Positions 14,925 to 23,800 of a stretch of 35,444 nucleotides of DNA are shown one piece after another. Source of the DNA: Candidatus Buchananbacteria bacterium (GTDB lineage: Bacteria; Patescibacteriota; Patescibacteriia; CAIXNZ01). Under the pieces are notes generated by a model. That model was not told where the DNA came from. It did no database searches and saw only the letters and a program-made list of their open reading frames with translations. How positions within the stretch are numbered: the first letter of the stretch is position 1; each line of letters starts with the position of its first letter. The DNA is taken from assembly GCA_030592165.1 (NCBI GenBank), contig JAUVKC010000001.1, forward strand, positions 1 through 35,444, written 5' to 3'. The position numbers were made by a program, and so were the translations under genes.

Positions 14925-15151
14925 ACTATCAATTGATAGTATTATTTTTATGACCGGACACCACAGAAGTGGTGCCCGGTCAATAAGGATGAAAAGTGGC
15001 AATGTGGTAACATGACATTGCCATCGTGGGAAATATTGCAAACTGTTCTTATTAAACAGTAATTTATCTGGCGCCACTTGGTGGCGCCAGAACCATAAGG
15101 GGGACGATTGATGTGGACCTTTGACTATGGTATCAAAATATATCTTTTTTG
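14925..15151 (+). ncRNA. Candidate structured non-coding RNA with serial stem-loops
   Basis: No believable gene lies between 14825 and 15267, but the segment contains a row of hairpins that stand out from the AT-rich background. They are: the palindrome 14925-14940; a 13-pair stem with one mismatch and an AGAA loop (14951-14964 with 14969-14982); a nine-pair perfect stem (14997-15005 with 15015-15023, loop ggtaacatg); a six-pair stem (15042-15047 with 15055-15060); an eleven-pair GC-rich perfect stem with a three-base loop (15067-15077 with 15081-15091); and accata/tatggt (15092-15097 with 15126-15131), followed by T6 at 15146-15151. A promoter-like sequence precedes it. I do not recognise SRP RNA, RNase P, tmRNA or 6S RNA signatures. 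Strand is inferred from the promoter and T-run; the hairpins alone would fit either strand. Confidence 0.5.
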
Positions 15152-15226
15152 TCAAGTGACTGTTATGTTTTACAACGATTTGTAATGAAATAATTACCTG
15201 ATACGTTATAATTATATTGCTAACTC

Positions 15227-15255
15227 TTGCAAAATTTATTGATGTATGTTATTAT
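15227..15255 (+). promoter_or_regulatory. Promoter with extended -10
   Basis: TTGCAA (15227-15232), 17 bases, TATTAT (15250-15255), preceded by TGt. The predicted start is about six bases before the ATG at 15268, with no room for a Shine-Dalgarno sequence, so the message is probably near-leaderless. Confidence 0.6.
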
Positions 15256-15267
15256 TAGATATTATTT

Positions 15268-16428
15268 ATGAAAACAAAAAAAAATAGAAAGATAGTCCTT
15301 ATTTTACGAATAGCAATAATTGTCTTGTTAGCTTTTTATGGATTTTTGATTCTTAAGGATCCAAAAGTAAAAGATTATTTACAATCAGAGCTTGCAAATA
15401 TTACTGGTGATAAAATTCAAATAAGTTCAGAAAAACAATTGTTGGTTGATTACTTTAATGAATTTTTTAATGTATATAATGAGAAAGATTTCGCTAAATT
15501 AGAAAGATTTTTAGACAATGAAATGGTTCAGTATGTCGGTCTTTCTGAAACAACCTCTACTAAAGTAATAAATAATTTGACTGATTTTTTTGAAAATAAA
15601 GATTATGTTAATTATAAAGCTAATTTTCTTGATTTGAAATATGGAAGAGAAATTGGTTCATATAATATCGAAATCCCAATGACAATTTCTTGGGGTTGGC
15701 AAGAATATGACGAAAAAACTGAATTGAGTTATGCTTATGATAGAGTAGTTGAGGTGATCGCAAAAATTAAATTAAATGAAAATAATAAGATAACAGAGTA
15801 TCATGAAACTAAGGTAATTATACCAAAATTAAAATTATTAAAAGATTTAAGATTAACTGATGATATTATTTTGCAACAAGATACAATAGTTGAAAGTGAA
15901 TTTGTTACAAGAAGTATAGAAGTAGATCCTCCTAAAAGTGAAATGTATTGGCAAAAAATTACCTATAAAGATAAATCTTATTGGTTAGAATCTGGATATT
16001 TTGATAATGAAACAGATTCTATGGTTGATTATTTGCTTAAAATTGATGAAGAAAAAGAAGAATATGAATATTTAAAAAAGATTGAGAGTCCTGATTTAGT
16101 TTTTGAAAAAGGGCTTTTTAAAACAAATGATATCGGTTATGAAATAATGGAGTATAATAAAAAAATTACTGATGATAAATTTGAGATTGATGAATCGTTT
16201 AACTTGAGAATAAAAGCTCCTTATGATAAAAATACAATAATTGAAATGGGGTTGATTACAAGAATTGATGATCAATATTATTCTTTAGATATCTATGAGA
16301 AGGATGATGCTTGGCAACTTATTGAACCATATTATTTGAAAGCGAAATATCAAAAGTTTGATATTGTGTTTATTTTAAATGATGAGAGTAGATATTATAA
16401 TAGTTTTGATCTAGTGAAGTTTGATTAA
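15268..16428 (+). CDS. Membrane-anchored extracytoplasmic protein, unknown
   Basis: A 386-residue protein with a basic N-terminus, one transmembrane anchor (about 9-29) and a hydrophilic external domain. The first part of that domain (about 52-190) starts with a helix-rich segment (LVDYFNEFFNVYNEKDFAKLERFL) and then strands, the order seen in NTF2/SnoaL-like ligand-binding folds; this is only a resemblance. The second part (about 190-386) is rich in Tyr, Lys and Asp and has no recognisable motif. It precedes the double-dockerin protein on the same strand after a 73-base gap, so it could serve the cell envelope. Function unknown. Confidence 0.7.
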   Translation: MKTKKNRKIVLILRIAIIVLLAFYGFLILKDPKVKDYLQSELANITGDKIQISSEKQLLVDYFNEFFNVYNEKDFAKLERFLDNEMVQYVGLSETTSTKVINNLTDFFENKDYVNYKANFLDLKYGREIGSYNIEIPMTISWGWQEYDEKTELSYAYDRVVEVIAKIKLNENNKITEYHETKVIIPKLKLLKDLRLTDDIILQQDTIVESEFVTRSIEVDPPKSEMYWQKITYKDKSYWLESGYFDNETDSMVDYLLKIDEEKEEYEYLKKIESPDLVFEKGLFKTNDIGYEIMEYNKKITDDKFEIDESFNLRIKAPYDKNTIIEMGLITRIDDQYYSLDIYEKDDAWQLIEPYYLKAKYQKFDIVFILNDESRYYNSFDLVKFD

Positions 16429-16501
16429 GTTTTATGTAATATTTTTTTAAATACAGCGTTGTATATATAAGTAACATTTTTATTAAATAATAATAATTTA
16501 T

Positions 16502-18571
16502 ATGAGAACAAAAATTACATCTCTAATCATTTTATCAATGGTAATTAGTTTGTTATTTCCAACTGGTTTTGTTTCTGCTGCTTCACTAACAAGCAATGAC
16601 ATATATAAATATACGCCTGGGCAGATAATTGTAAAATTCAGGATAGGTCAAACACCTTTAGATTTAGCTGTGTTAACTGCCGGACAAAGCTTTGTCGGTA
16701 ACCTGGATTTTTCAGGTGAAACAAAAAAAGAGCTATATATGACAGGGCTTTATGAGTTTACGGTTCCTTCCTTAGCATCAAAAAGTGAACCTTTTATTAA
16801 GAGAGCAAAAATTATGATTGATAAACGCCCAGGAGCAAATCGATTTTTTGTCAGAACAAAAGATTTTGGTATTGTTTATGTTTATGTTGATGGTCTTCAA
16901 TATGCTGTAGATTCTTATACTGCAGAGCTTTTAGATTATTTAAATGCTCAGCCAGAGATAGAATATGCAAATGTTGATTATAGCTATGAAGCGTTAATTC
17001 CAATTGATTCAGATGGCAATTCAAGTCCCCAGATTATTCCTGAAGGAGTTTTGGAAATTTCAGAGGTGGAAGCTCTTGGTTTTAATTTAAAATCTAATCC
17101 GGCCTGTACTTTTGCAGTAAATGGAACTGGCTTGACTGGAGATATTGCTATTACTGACAATGAAGATGGGCAAGGTGACGGTCAAATAAATCAATATGAT
17201 GTAGAGGCACTTAGAAAAATGCTTTCAATGAAAATACCTTCTTCAATTTGTGCTGATTTTGATCAGGACACCATTGTTAGTTCATCTGATTATTCTATGA
17301 CTTTGCTAATGATTAATGAATTAAATAAAATAAGGATAGAAAGTCCTGCTAATACTACTCAAGAAGATCCATATTTATGTGTTGCAGGTGATTATGATTA
17401 TGATATGACGTTAAATAATCAGGATTTAGAAAATGTGTTTCAAGTTTTAAATCAAAATGAAGATTTTAGATTTAGTGCTGATTATAATGGAGATCAAAAG
17501 ATTACAGTCAATGATTATTTAATGATGAAAGTTGCTTTAACGAAAACTGGCGGAACAGTTTTTTATACTCCTAGTAATCAAGAATCGTGTAGTTTTCCGC
17601 GTGGAATTATGGTTCTTGGTGATGAAATAGAAATTGAAAATAATTCAGGTGCAGTTGTATATGATCAAGATATTTATGGAGATAAATTAGTTTGGAATGA
17701 TAATGAGGCTGGTAAATATCAAATTTATGAATATGATTTTGCAACTAGTCAAACTAATTTAGTATCAAATAATTTAAGTAGCCAATTTCAGTATAAACCA
17801 GCTGTTTCACAGGATAAGATTGTTTGGTCAGATGGTAGAAATGCTGCTGCAAATATATACATGTACGACATTAATACTGGTCTTGAAACTCAAGTTGGGT
17901 TTGATAAACCAGCTTTAAGTGGTCAATGGCTTCCAGATGTTGATGGTAACTATGTTGTCTGGGTTGAGGATATAGCTGGTCAAAATTTTAGTTCACAGTA
18001 CCTACCAGCTCATAGCGAGGTATATTTGTATGATATAAATACAGGCTTAAGTGGTCAGCTTAGTCCTAATTTATCTGGACCAACCACTCCTAAAGTTTAT
18101 GGAAATAATGTTATTTTCACTGATTTTAATCCTAATACAGGCAAAAGTGATTTGTATTATCATAATATAAATGCTCAATCAGGATTATCAGGTCAGTCTG
18201 TCCCATTACTTACGAATTTATCAGGTTACGCGTCACCAGATTTATATGGTAGTAATGTTGTTTGGGATGTAAATTCAGGTGTATATTTTTACGACTTGAA
18301 TTTAAGTGGACAAAGTAAAAGATTAGCAGATTATCCTTATAGTTCGGAATATCAGTCAGATATTTATAACGATTACGTTGTCTACGCAGGCACAAAAATG
18401 TATAATGAAGATATATTTTTATATGATTTGACTACTGATCGGAATTATCAAATTACTACAAATTTAAGCAATCAATTTAATCCAGTAATTTATGGTGATA
18501 AGATTATTTGGCAACATATTGGAGGATTTGCAGATTACAACTTATCGTATAGAACATTTTACATTTATTAA
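16502..18571 (+). CDS. Secreted double-dockerin beta-propeller protein
   Basis: A 689-residue exported protein with a signal peptide (1-27, ending VSAAS). Residues about 38-160 look like the N-terminal prodomain of subtilisin-type proteases (PGQIIVKFR near the start, AELLDYLNAQPEIEYANVDY at the end), but no protease domain with Asp-His-Ser follows. Two dockerin-like modules come next, with paired Asp-rich calcium loops: about 219-275 (DNEDGQGDGQIN and ADFDQDTIVSSSD) and about 293-350 (GDYDYDMTLNNQD and ADYNGDQKITVND). The last 310 residues are repeated blades (YGDKLVWNDN, QDKIVWSDGR, DGNYVVWVED, YGSNVVWDVN, YGDKIIWQH) of a TolB/WD-like propeller. It could bind the cohesin protein at 29042 and display the propeller at the surface (inference). 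Confidence 0.8.
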   Translation: MRTKITSLIILSMVISLLFPTGFVSAASLTSNDIYKYTPGQIIVKFRIGQTPLDLAVLTAGQSFVGNLDFSGETKKELYMTGLYEFTVPSLASKSEPFIKRAKIMIDKRPGANRFFVRTKDFGIVYVYVDGLQYAVDSYTAELLDYLNAQPEIEYANVDYSYEALIPIDSDGNSSPQIIPEGVLEISEVEALGFNLKSNPACTFAVNGTGLTGDIAITDNEDGQGDGQINQYDVEALRKMLSMKIPSSICADFDQDTIVSSSDYSMTLLMINELNKIRIESPANTTQEDPYLCVAGDYDYDMTLNNQDLENVFQVLNQNEDFRFSADYNGDQKITVNDYLMMKVALTKTGGTVFYTPSNQESCSFPRGIMVLGDEIEIENNSGAVVYDQDIYGDKLVWNDNEAGKYQIYEYDFATSQTNLVSNNLSSQFQYKPAVSQDKIVWSDGRNAAANIYMYDINTGLETQVGFDKPALSGQWLPDVDGNYVVWVEDIAGQNFSSQYLPAHSEVYLYDINTGLSGQLSPNLSGPTTPKVYGNNVIFTDFNPNTGKSDLYYHNINAQSGLSGQSVPLLTNLSGYASPDLYGSNVVWDVNSGVYFYDLNLSGQSKRLADYPYSSEYQSDIYNDYVVYAGTKMYNEDIFLYDLTTDRNYQITTNLSNQFNPVIYGDKIIWQHIGGFADYNLSYRTFYIY

Positions 18572-18585
18572 AATAATTTAATTAA

Positions 18586-20553
18586 ATGACAGATAAGTTC
18601 ATTAATAAAGTAATAGTATTTTTAGTAGGATTAGTATTTGTCATTTTACCGATATTAATAAACCCCTTGGGATTTAGTGTCTTCGCACTCCCAAGGGTGT
18701 TTTTTTTGTATTTAGTTAGTCTTGTCTTACTTGTCTTAATTCTTTACCAAAACTTAAAAAAGAAAAATATTAAGATTGAGTATAATATTTTTCATTTATT
18801 ATCTTTAGTTTTTTTATTTTTTATAGTTGTATCGGTTGTTTTTTCTAAACATAAATATACAGCATTATGGGGTTATGATGCCGATTATGAAGGCTTGTTT
18901 ACCTGGCTATCGTATTTATTCTTTTTCTTAATCGGTTATCTATATTTTAGAAACGAAAAATCAATAAAATATTTATTTGCTAGTTTGGCAATCACAAGTC
19001 TTCTGGTTAGCGTCTACGCGATTTTGCAGTATTTTTTTGATTGGCAATTAATGGATTGGGTACAAAAAACTGAAATAGCCAGAGCATCTTCTTTTTTGGG
19101 TCATCCAAACTATTTAGCAGGTTATTATATCTTAATTTTGCCTTTGATTTATTTTTTAATTCAACAAAGATATTTTAAATTCTGGTTACAAGTAGGTTTG
19201 CGTTTGGTATTTGCTTTAGGGGTAGTAAGTTTAGTTTTAACTTTTTCAAGAGCAGGTTGGCTAACATTTATTTTAATGTTATTTATATCCGGGGTAATTT
19301 ATAATAAAAAATTAATTATAAGTTATAAAAAGAATACTAAAGCTTATTTGCTAAGTTTTTTTATATTAATCATAGTATCTTTGTCTGTGATAATTGCGTT
19401 TGATGTTTTTAGTTTAGTTGCTGATCGTTTTATGTCTATTTTTGACAGCAATACGGCTTCAACAAAAGTTAGGGTATTATTATATATCCAAAGTTTGAAT
19501 TTACTTAAAAATAATTTTTTATTTGGTATTGGTCCTGATAATTTCGCATATATTATACCGCAATATTTTTTACCTGCTTGGGGTATTTATACAGGAGCTG
19601 TTGCTGACAAAGCGCATAATCAGATTTTAGACTATTGGGTAAGTTTTGGAATTTTCGGTTTACTTAGTTATTTGAGTATTATTGTTTTTTGGATTTATAA
19701 AATGATTACTAGTATAAAAAATAAATTAGCTGATGAAAAGGAATTATTAATAATGATCTTTTTATCAGTAATTGGATATTTATTTTTCGTACAAATAAAT
19801 TATACAACTATTGAGCTAGCACCAATATTATGGTTTTTAATCGGTTTGGGGGTTTATAATATTTATCGTATTGGTTTGTTGAAGTCTTGGAAATTTGAGA
19901 TTAAATTTGATCAAGCAAACTTGAGATTATTTGTTCATTTGGTCACTGTAGTGACATTAGTTGGATTATTAATTGGCCTAGTTTTAACTGGATATAAGAA
20001 AATTGCTGCTGATTATTATTTTGTGAAATCATTAAAAGCTTCTGAATTAAATGAATCAATTCATTATAATGAAAAAGCTATTAATTATGATCCTTATTTG
20101 ACTAGTTATTATTTGAATTTAAATCATAGATTAGTTAGCTTGGGAGAATTGTCTGGAGATTATAGTTATTTTGATAAGGCAATAGCAAATTTAAATTATG
20201 CTTATAATTATTTACCATTAGAATATAGGATTCATTATCAACAAGGTGAAACTTATTTAAAATTAGTACAATATGCTCAAACTAAAGATTATTTATATCA
20301 AAAAGCAAAGTTATCTTATTTGCAAACATTAAATTTATATCCAAACTCAGTTGAAAGCCATTTGAAATTAGGAGTGATTTTGGCAGAACTTGGTAATGAT
20401 GATCAGGCTATAGATTATTGGCTTAAATGTCTGGAGCTAAATAATCAACAAGAAAAATGTTTGTATAATTTATCCGTAATTCACAGTAAGGTGGGCCAGC
20501 AAGAATTAGCAAATGAATTTCTAGATAAATATAATCAAATTAAAAACCACTAA
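18586..20553 (+). CDS. O-antigen ligase-like polytopic protein with TPR tail
   Basis: Polytopic membrane protein of 655 residues. About twelve hydrophobic helices occupy residues 1-470. Wzy/WaaL-type signatures are visible: FLGHPNYLAGYY, TFSRAGWLTF, LLKNNFLFGIGPDNF, and ADKAHNQILDYWVSFGIFGLLSY in the large external loop. The C-terminal 180 residues form TPR-like repeats (HYNEKAINYDPYLTSYY, LEYRIHYQQGETYL, ESHLKLGVILAELGNDDQAI). Such proteins join a polysaccharide to a lipid or to surface proteins, so it may glycosylate the surface proteins encoded downstream (inference). It starts 14 bases after the dockerin gene with no Shine-Dalgarno. A terminator-like hairpin lies within codons 27-38. Confidence 0.82.
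   Translation: MTDKFINKVIVFLVGLVFVILPILINPLGFSVFALPRVFFLYLVSLVLLVLILYQNLKKKNIKIEYNIFHLLSLVFLFFIVVSVVFSKHKYTALWGYDADYEGLFTWLSYLFFFLIGYLYFRNEKSIKYLFASLAITSLLVSVYAILQYFFDWQLMDWVQKTEIARASSFLGHPNYLAGYYILILPLIYFLIQQRYFKFWLQVGLRLVFALGVVSLVLTFSRAGWLTFILMLFISGVIYNKKLIISYKKNTKAYLLSFFILIIVSLSVIIAFDVFSLVADRFMSIFDSNTASTKVRVLLYIQSLNLLKNNFLFGIGPDNFAYIIPQYFLPAWGIYTGAVADKAHNQILDYWVSFGIFGLLSYLSIIVFWIYKMITSIKNKLADEKELLIMIFLSVIGYLFFVQINYTTIELAPILWFLIGLGVYNIYRIGLLKSWKFEIKFDQANLRLFVHLVTVVTLVGLLIGLVLTGYKKIAADYYFVKSLKASELNESIHYNEKAINYDPYLTSYYLNLNHRLVSLGELSGDYSYFDKAIANLNYAYNYLPLEYRIHYQQGETYLKLVQYAQTKDYLYQKAKLSYLQTLNLYPNSVESHLKLGVILAELGNDDQAIDYWLKCLELNNQQEKCLYNLSVIHSKVGQQELANEFLDKYNQIKNH
18664..18706 (+). terminator. 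Terminator-like hairpin inside a coding region
   Basis: cccttggga (18664-18672) and tcccaaggg (18689-18697) form a perfect nine-pair stem. The loop holds a further small stem gtgt/gcac, and tgtttttttt follows. By form it is an intrinsic terminator, yet it lies 79-120 bases inside the O-antigen-ligase-like gene. It may end most transcripts of the upstream dockerin gene and let only some continue. Confidence 0.6.
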
Positions 20554-20571
20554 AATAAATTAGTGGTTTTT
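20542..20571. terminator. Bidirectional terminator
   Basis: aaaaaccactaa (20542-20553) and ttagtggttttt (20560-20571) pair exactly with a six-base loop. The A- and T-runs on both sides make it work for the plus-strand gene ending at 20553 and for the minus-strand gene whose stop is at 20580. Confidence 0.85.
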
Positions 20572-20579
20572 AGTTAAAG

Positions 20580-20780
20580 CTAGTTGAAATTTATTTGATA
20601 TTCACAGTCCTTGTGAGGACAAATAAACGTATCTCCTGATCTTACAATTATAAATCCCTGATCAATGAGTTTATTTCTTTGTGCACCTTGAATTGGATTT
20701 TTAGAGGAATCTTCGATAATATTTAGATCTCCACCACAGCCTGGACACTTGTGTATTTCTTTTAAAAATTTTTCCGGCAT
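20580..20780 (-). CDS. Small zinc-ribbon protein
   Basis: The only convincing minus-strand gene, 66 residues. Two knuckles are visible: CPGCGG at C12/C15 and CPHKDC at C54/C59, with H56 as a further possible ligand. This is the form of a zinc ribbon. The middle (NPIQGAQRNKLIDQGFIIVRSGDTF) is small and mixed. A strong Shine-Dalgarno (aaggaggag on the minus strand) lies six to eight bases before the ATG. It is transcribed divergently from the helicase gene; the 91-base gap between them must hold both promoters. Possible nucleic-acid binding or chaperone-like role, not assigned. Confidence 0.75.
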   Translation of the reverse strand: MPEKFLKEIHKCPGCGGDLNIIEDSSKNPIQGAQRNKLIDQGFIIVRSGDTFICPHKDCEYQINFN

Positions 20781-20858
20781 TAGATTTTCTCCTCCTTTTA
20801 TCTATATTTTACACAAATTTTGAACATTGTCAAGCTTTTTTTAAATCTTGATTTAGTG

Positions 20859-20864
20859 TAAAAT
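20859..20864 (+). promoter_or_regulatory. -10 element of the helicase gene
   Basis: TAAAAT directly preceded by TG, seven bases before the ATG at 20872. The transcription start would fall at or next to the A of the ATG, implying a leaderless mRNA. No clear -35 is seen at 17 bases; a T-run occupies that place. Confidence 0.4.
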
Positions 20865-20871
20865 AAGCATA

Positions 20872-23800
20872 ATGAATAAAGAAAAAATACAATTTAATCC
20901 TGAACAAAAAAAGGCGATTACTTATGGTAATGGTCCTGTTTTGATTATTGCTGGTGCTGGCACAGGTAAGACAATGGTTATTACTCAAAGAATTTCTCAT
21001 TTGATATTAGATAAAGATGTGAATACTGATGCGATTTTGGCTTTAACATTTACTGATAAAGCCGCAGAAGAAATGGAAGAAAGGGTGGATAAATTGTTGC
21101 CATATGGGTATGTGGATTTATGGATTTCTACTTTTCACTCGTTTTGTCAAAAAATTTTAGAACAGCATGCTCTTGATATTGGTTTGCCAAATGATTTTAG
21201 TTTGCTTAATCAGACCTCTAGCTGGCTTTTGGTCCGCAATAACCTGGATAAATTTAATTTGGATTATTATAAACCGCTTGGTAATCCAACCAAGTTTATT
21301 CATGCTTTACTTAAACATTTTTCGCGAGCTAAAGACGAAGAAATTTACCCTGACGATTATTTGGAATATGCTCAAAATTTAAAACAAAACAATGATACAT
21401 CAATGAGTGACGATTTGCTTGATGAGGAAGCCTTGAGAGTAACTGAAATTGCAGAGGCCTATCATGTTTATCAGAAATTATTAATTGATAATAATAGTTT
21501 AGATTTTGGTGATTTAATAAATTATACCTTAAAGCTACTACGCAAAAGACCAAAAATTTTAAAGAAATTGCAGGATCAGTTTGAATATGTTTTGTTAGAT
21601 GAATTTCAAGACACAAATATTGCTCAATATGAATTAGTTAAATTATTAGCAGGGGAGAAGAAAAATTTAACTGTTGTCGGTGACGACGATCAGTGTCTTC
21701 CTGGTAATAGTTTAATAAGTGTTCCAAACGGAAAGAAAAAAATTAAGGATTTTAAGGTTGGAGACGAAATCTTAACTGGAATTGGTAGAAGCCAGATAGG
21801 GATAAGCAGTGTAAGCAATGTTATTAAAAATAAAAAGAAAGTCAGGTATCTTGATATAAAAACAAAATCAGGTAAAAAAATTAGAGTTACTGATAATCAT
21901 AAAATGTTTGTTCATGTTTCAGATTGTAAAATTGAAAGATTTTATGTGTATTTGATGCATAGACAGGGGATAGGTTATCGGATTGGGATTACAAGAAGTT
22001 TAAAAACAAGGTTGCGACTGGAAAGATCCAGTGATAGTATTTTGGCGATTGCTAGTTTTGAAACTGAAAAAGAAGCCAGGTATTATGAAACATTTTTATC
22101 ATTAAAATATGGTATGCCAACTTCATGTTTTCAGCAAAGAAAAGGTTTAGTAATTGACAATGAGTACTTATCTAAGTTGTATTCAGAATTAGATGTTGAT
22201 AATGCTGTTCGAAAATTAAGTGAGGATCTTAATAAAGACTTAAGGTTTAATCATTTTAATTTATCGAGTGTTTTTCGTGGTAATAAGTCAAGAGTTAATG
22301 TGAATTTAGAAATATGTTCAAGAAGATATAAGATTAAGAAATTAACGAAATATTCAAAAAATTACGCAGTTTCTCATTTGTTGAGTTTAGAAACTTCAGA
22401 CTTAAAGATTGTTAATAAATTAAAAACCAGTGGGTATGAACTTAAAAAATCAAAAAAAGGCTGGCGATTTCGACTACAGTCTGCTGATTTAAATAAATTA
22501 ATAGAATTATCTGAAAAATTACAGCTTATAACTAATGGTATAAGGCAAGAAAAATTTAAGATAGGGACTTTAAATAAACAAAGTTTAGAAGCTATTGTCA
22601 TGCCAGCTAAAAACCTTGTTGCGGGGCTTTTTGTTCCTGTAGAAAAGGGTAATAAAATTTATTATGATGAAATAGTTGAATTAAAAGAATTGAAAATGAT
22701 TGATACGGTTTATGATTTGGAAGTTAAAAAAACTCATAATTTTATAGCCGATGAAGTGGTCGTTCATAATTCAATCTATAAATTTAGGGGAGCCTCTGTC
22801 TCAAATATTTTGCAGTTTAAAAAAGATTTTCCAGAAAGTCAGGAAATAGTTTTAACTCAAAATTATCGTTCAAAACAAGGTATTTTAGATGTATCATATA
22901 ATTTTATTCAGTTAAATAACCCTAATCGTTTAGAATATCAATTAAATAACAGTAAAAAGTCAAAAAGTATAAAGTTAGAAAGTAAAATTGATAAAAGATT
23001 AAAATCAAATAATAAAGGTAAGGCGATTGTTGAACATATTCATGAAAAAACATTAGATGAAGAGGTTAAGGCTATTTTGCACAAAATAGTTGAACTTAAG
23101 AATAAAGATAAAAATGTTACTTGGGACGACTTTGCTATTTTGGTCAGAGCTAATGATTCTGCAAATTCGTTTATAAGCTATTTGCGTCAATCAAATATCC
23201 CTTATCAATTTTTGGCTTTACGAGGTCTTTATAATAAGCCAATTATTCTTGATATTTTAGCTTATTTTAAATTGCTTGATAATTATCATGAGTCAACTGC
23301 TGTTTTTAGGATTTTATCATCACCAATAGTTGAAATTAGTCAGCAAGATATTATTAAGATTAATCATTATGCTTATAAAAAAACTCAGTCTTTATACGAA
23401 GTTTTAAAAGAAGTCAGAGCGGTTAAGGGTGTAACTGCAAAATCAATTTCCGAGATCAATCGTTTGTTGGGTATGATTGAAAAACATACTCAGTTGATCA
23501 AAGAAAAAACAATAGGCGAAATTTTCAAAGCATTTTTAGAAGATACTGATTATTTAGAAAAATTAGTTAGACGTGATGAGTATGAATCAAACCAAGCTAT
23601 TTCGTATCTAAATCAGTTTTATAAAAAGATCAAAGAATTTGAAGAAGAACAAGCTGATCCAAAATTAAAATTATTTATGGAAAAAATGGATTTGGAGCTT
23701 GAAGCTGGTGAAGAGGGGAGTCTTTCTTTGGATCTTGACATTGGTCCGGAAATGATAAAAATTATGACTATTCATGCAGCTAAAGGTCTTGAATTTAAAT

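Noticed and set aside
14922..15155. 77-codon reading frame on the minus strand across the hairpin region
   Set aside because: It runs through stacked inverted repeats, has no Shine-Dalgarno and no protein-like composition. The structured-RNA reading explains the bases better.
16502..18571. Subtilisin-type protease
   Set aside because: Only a prodomain-like region is present. No Asp, His or Ser catalytic motifs follow, and the rest is dockerin and propeller.
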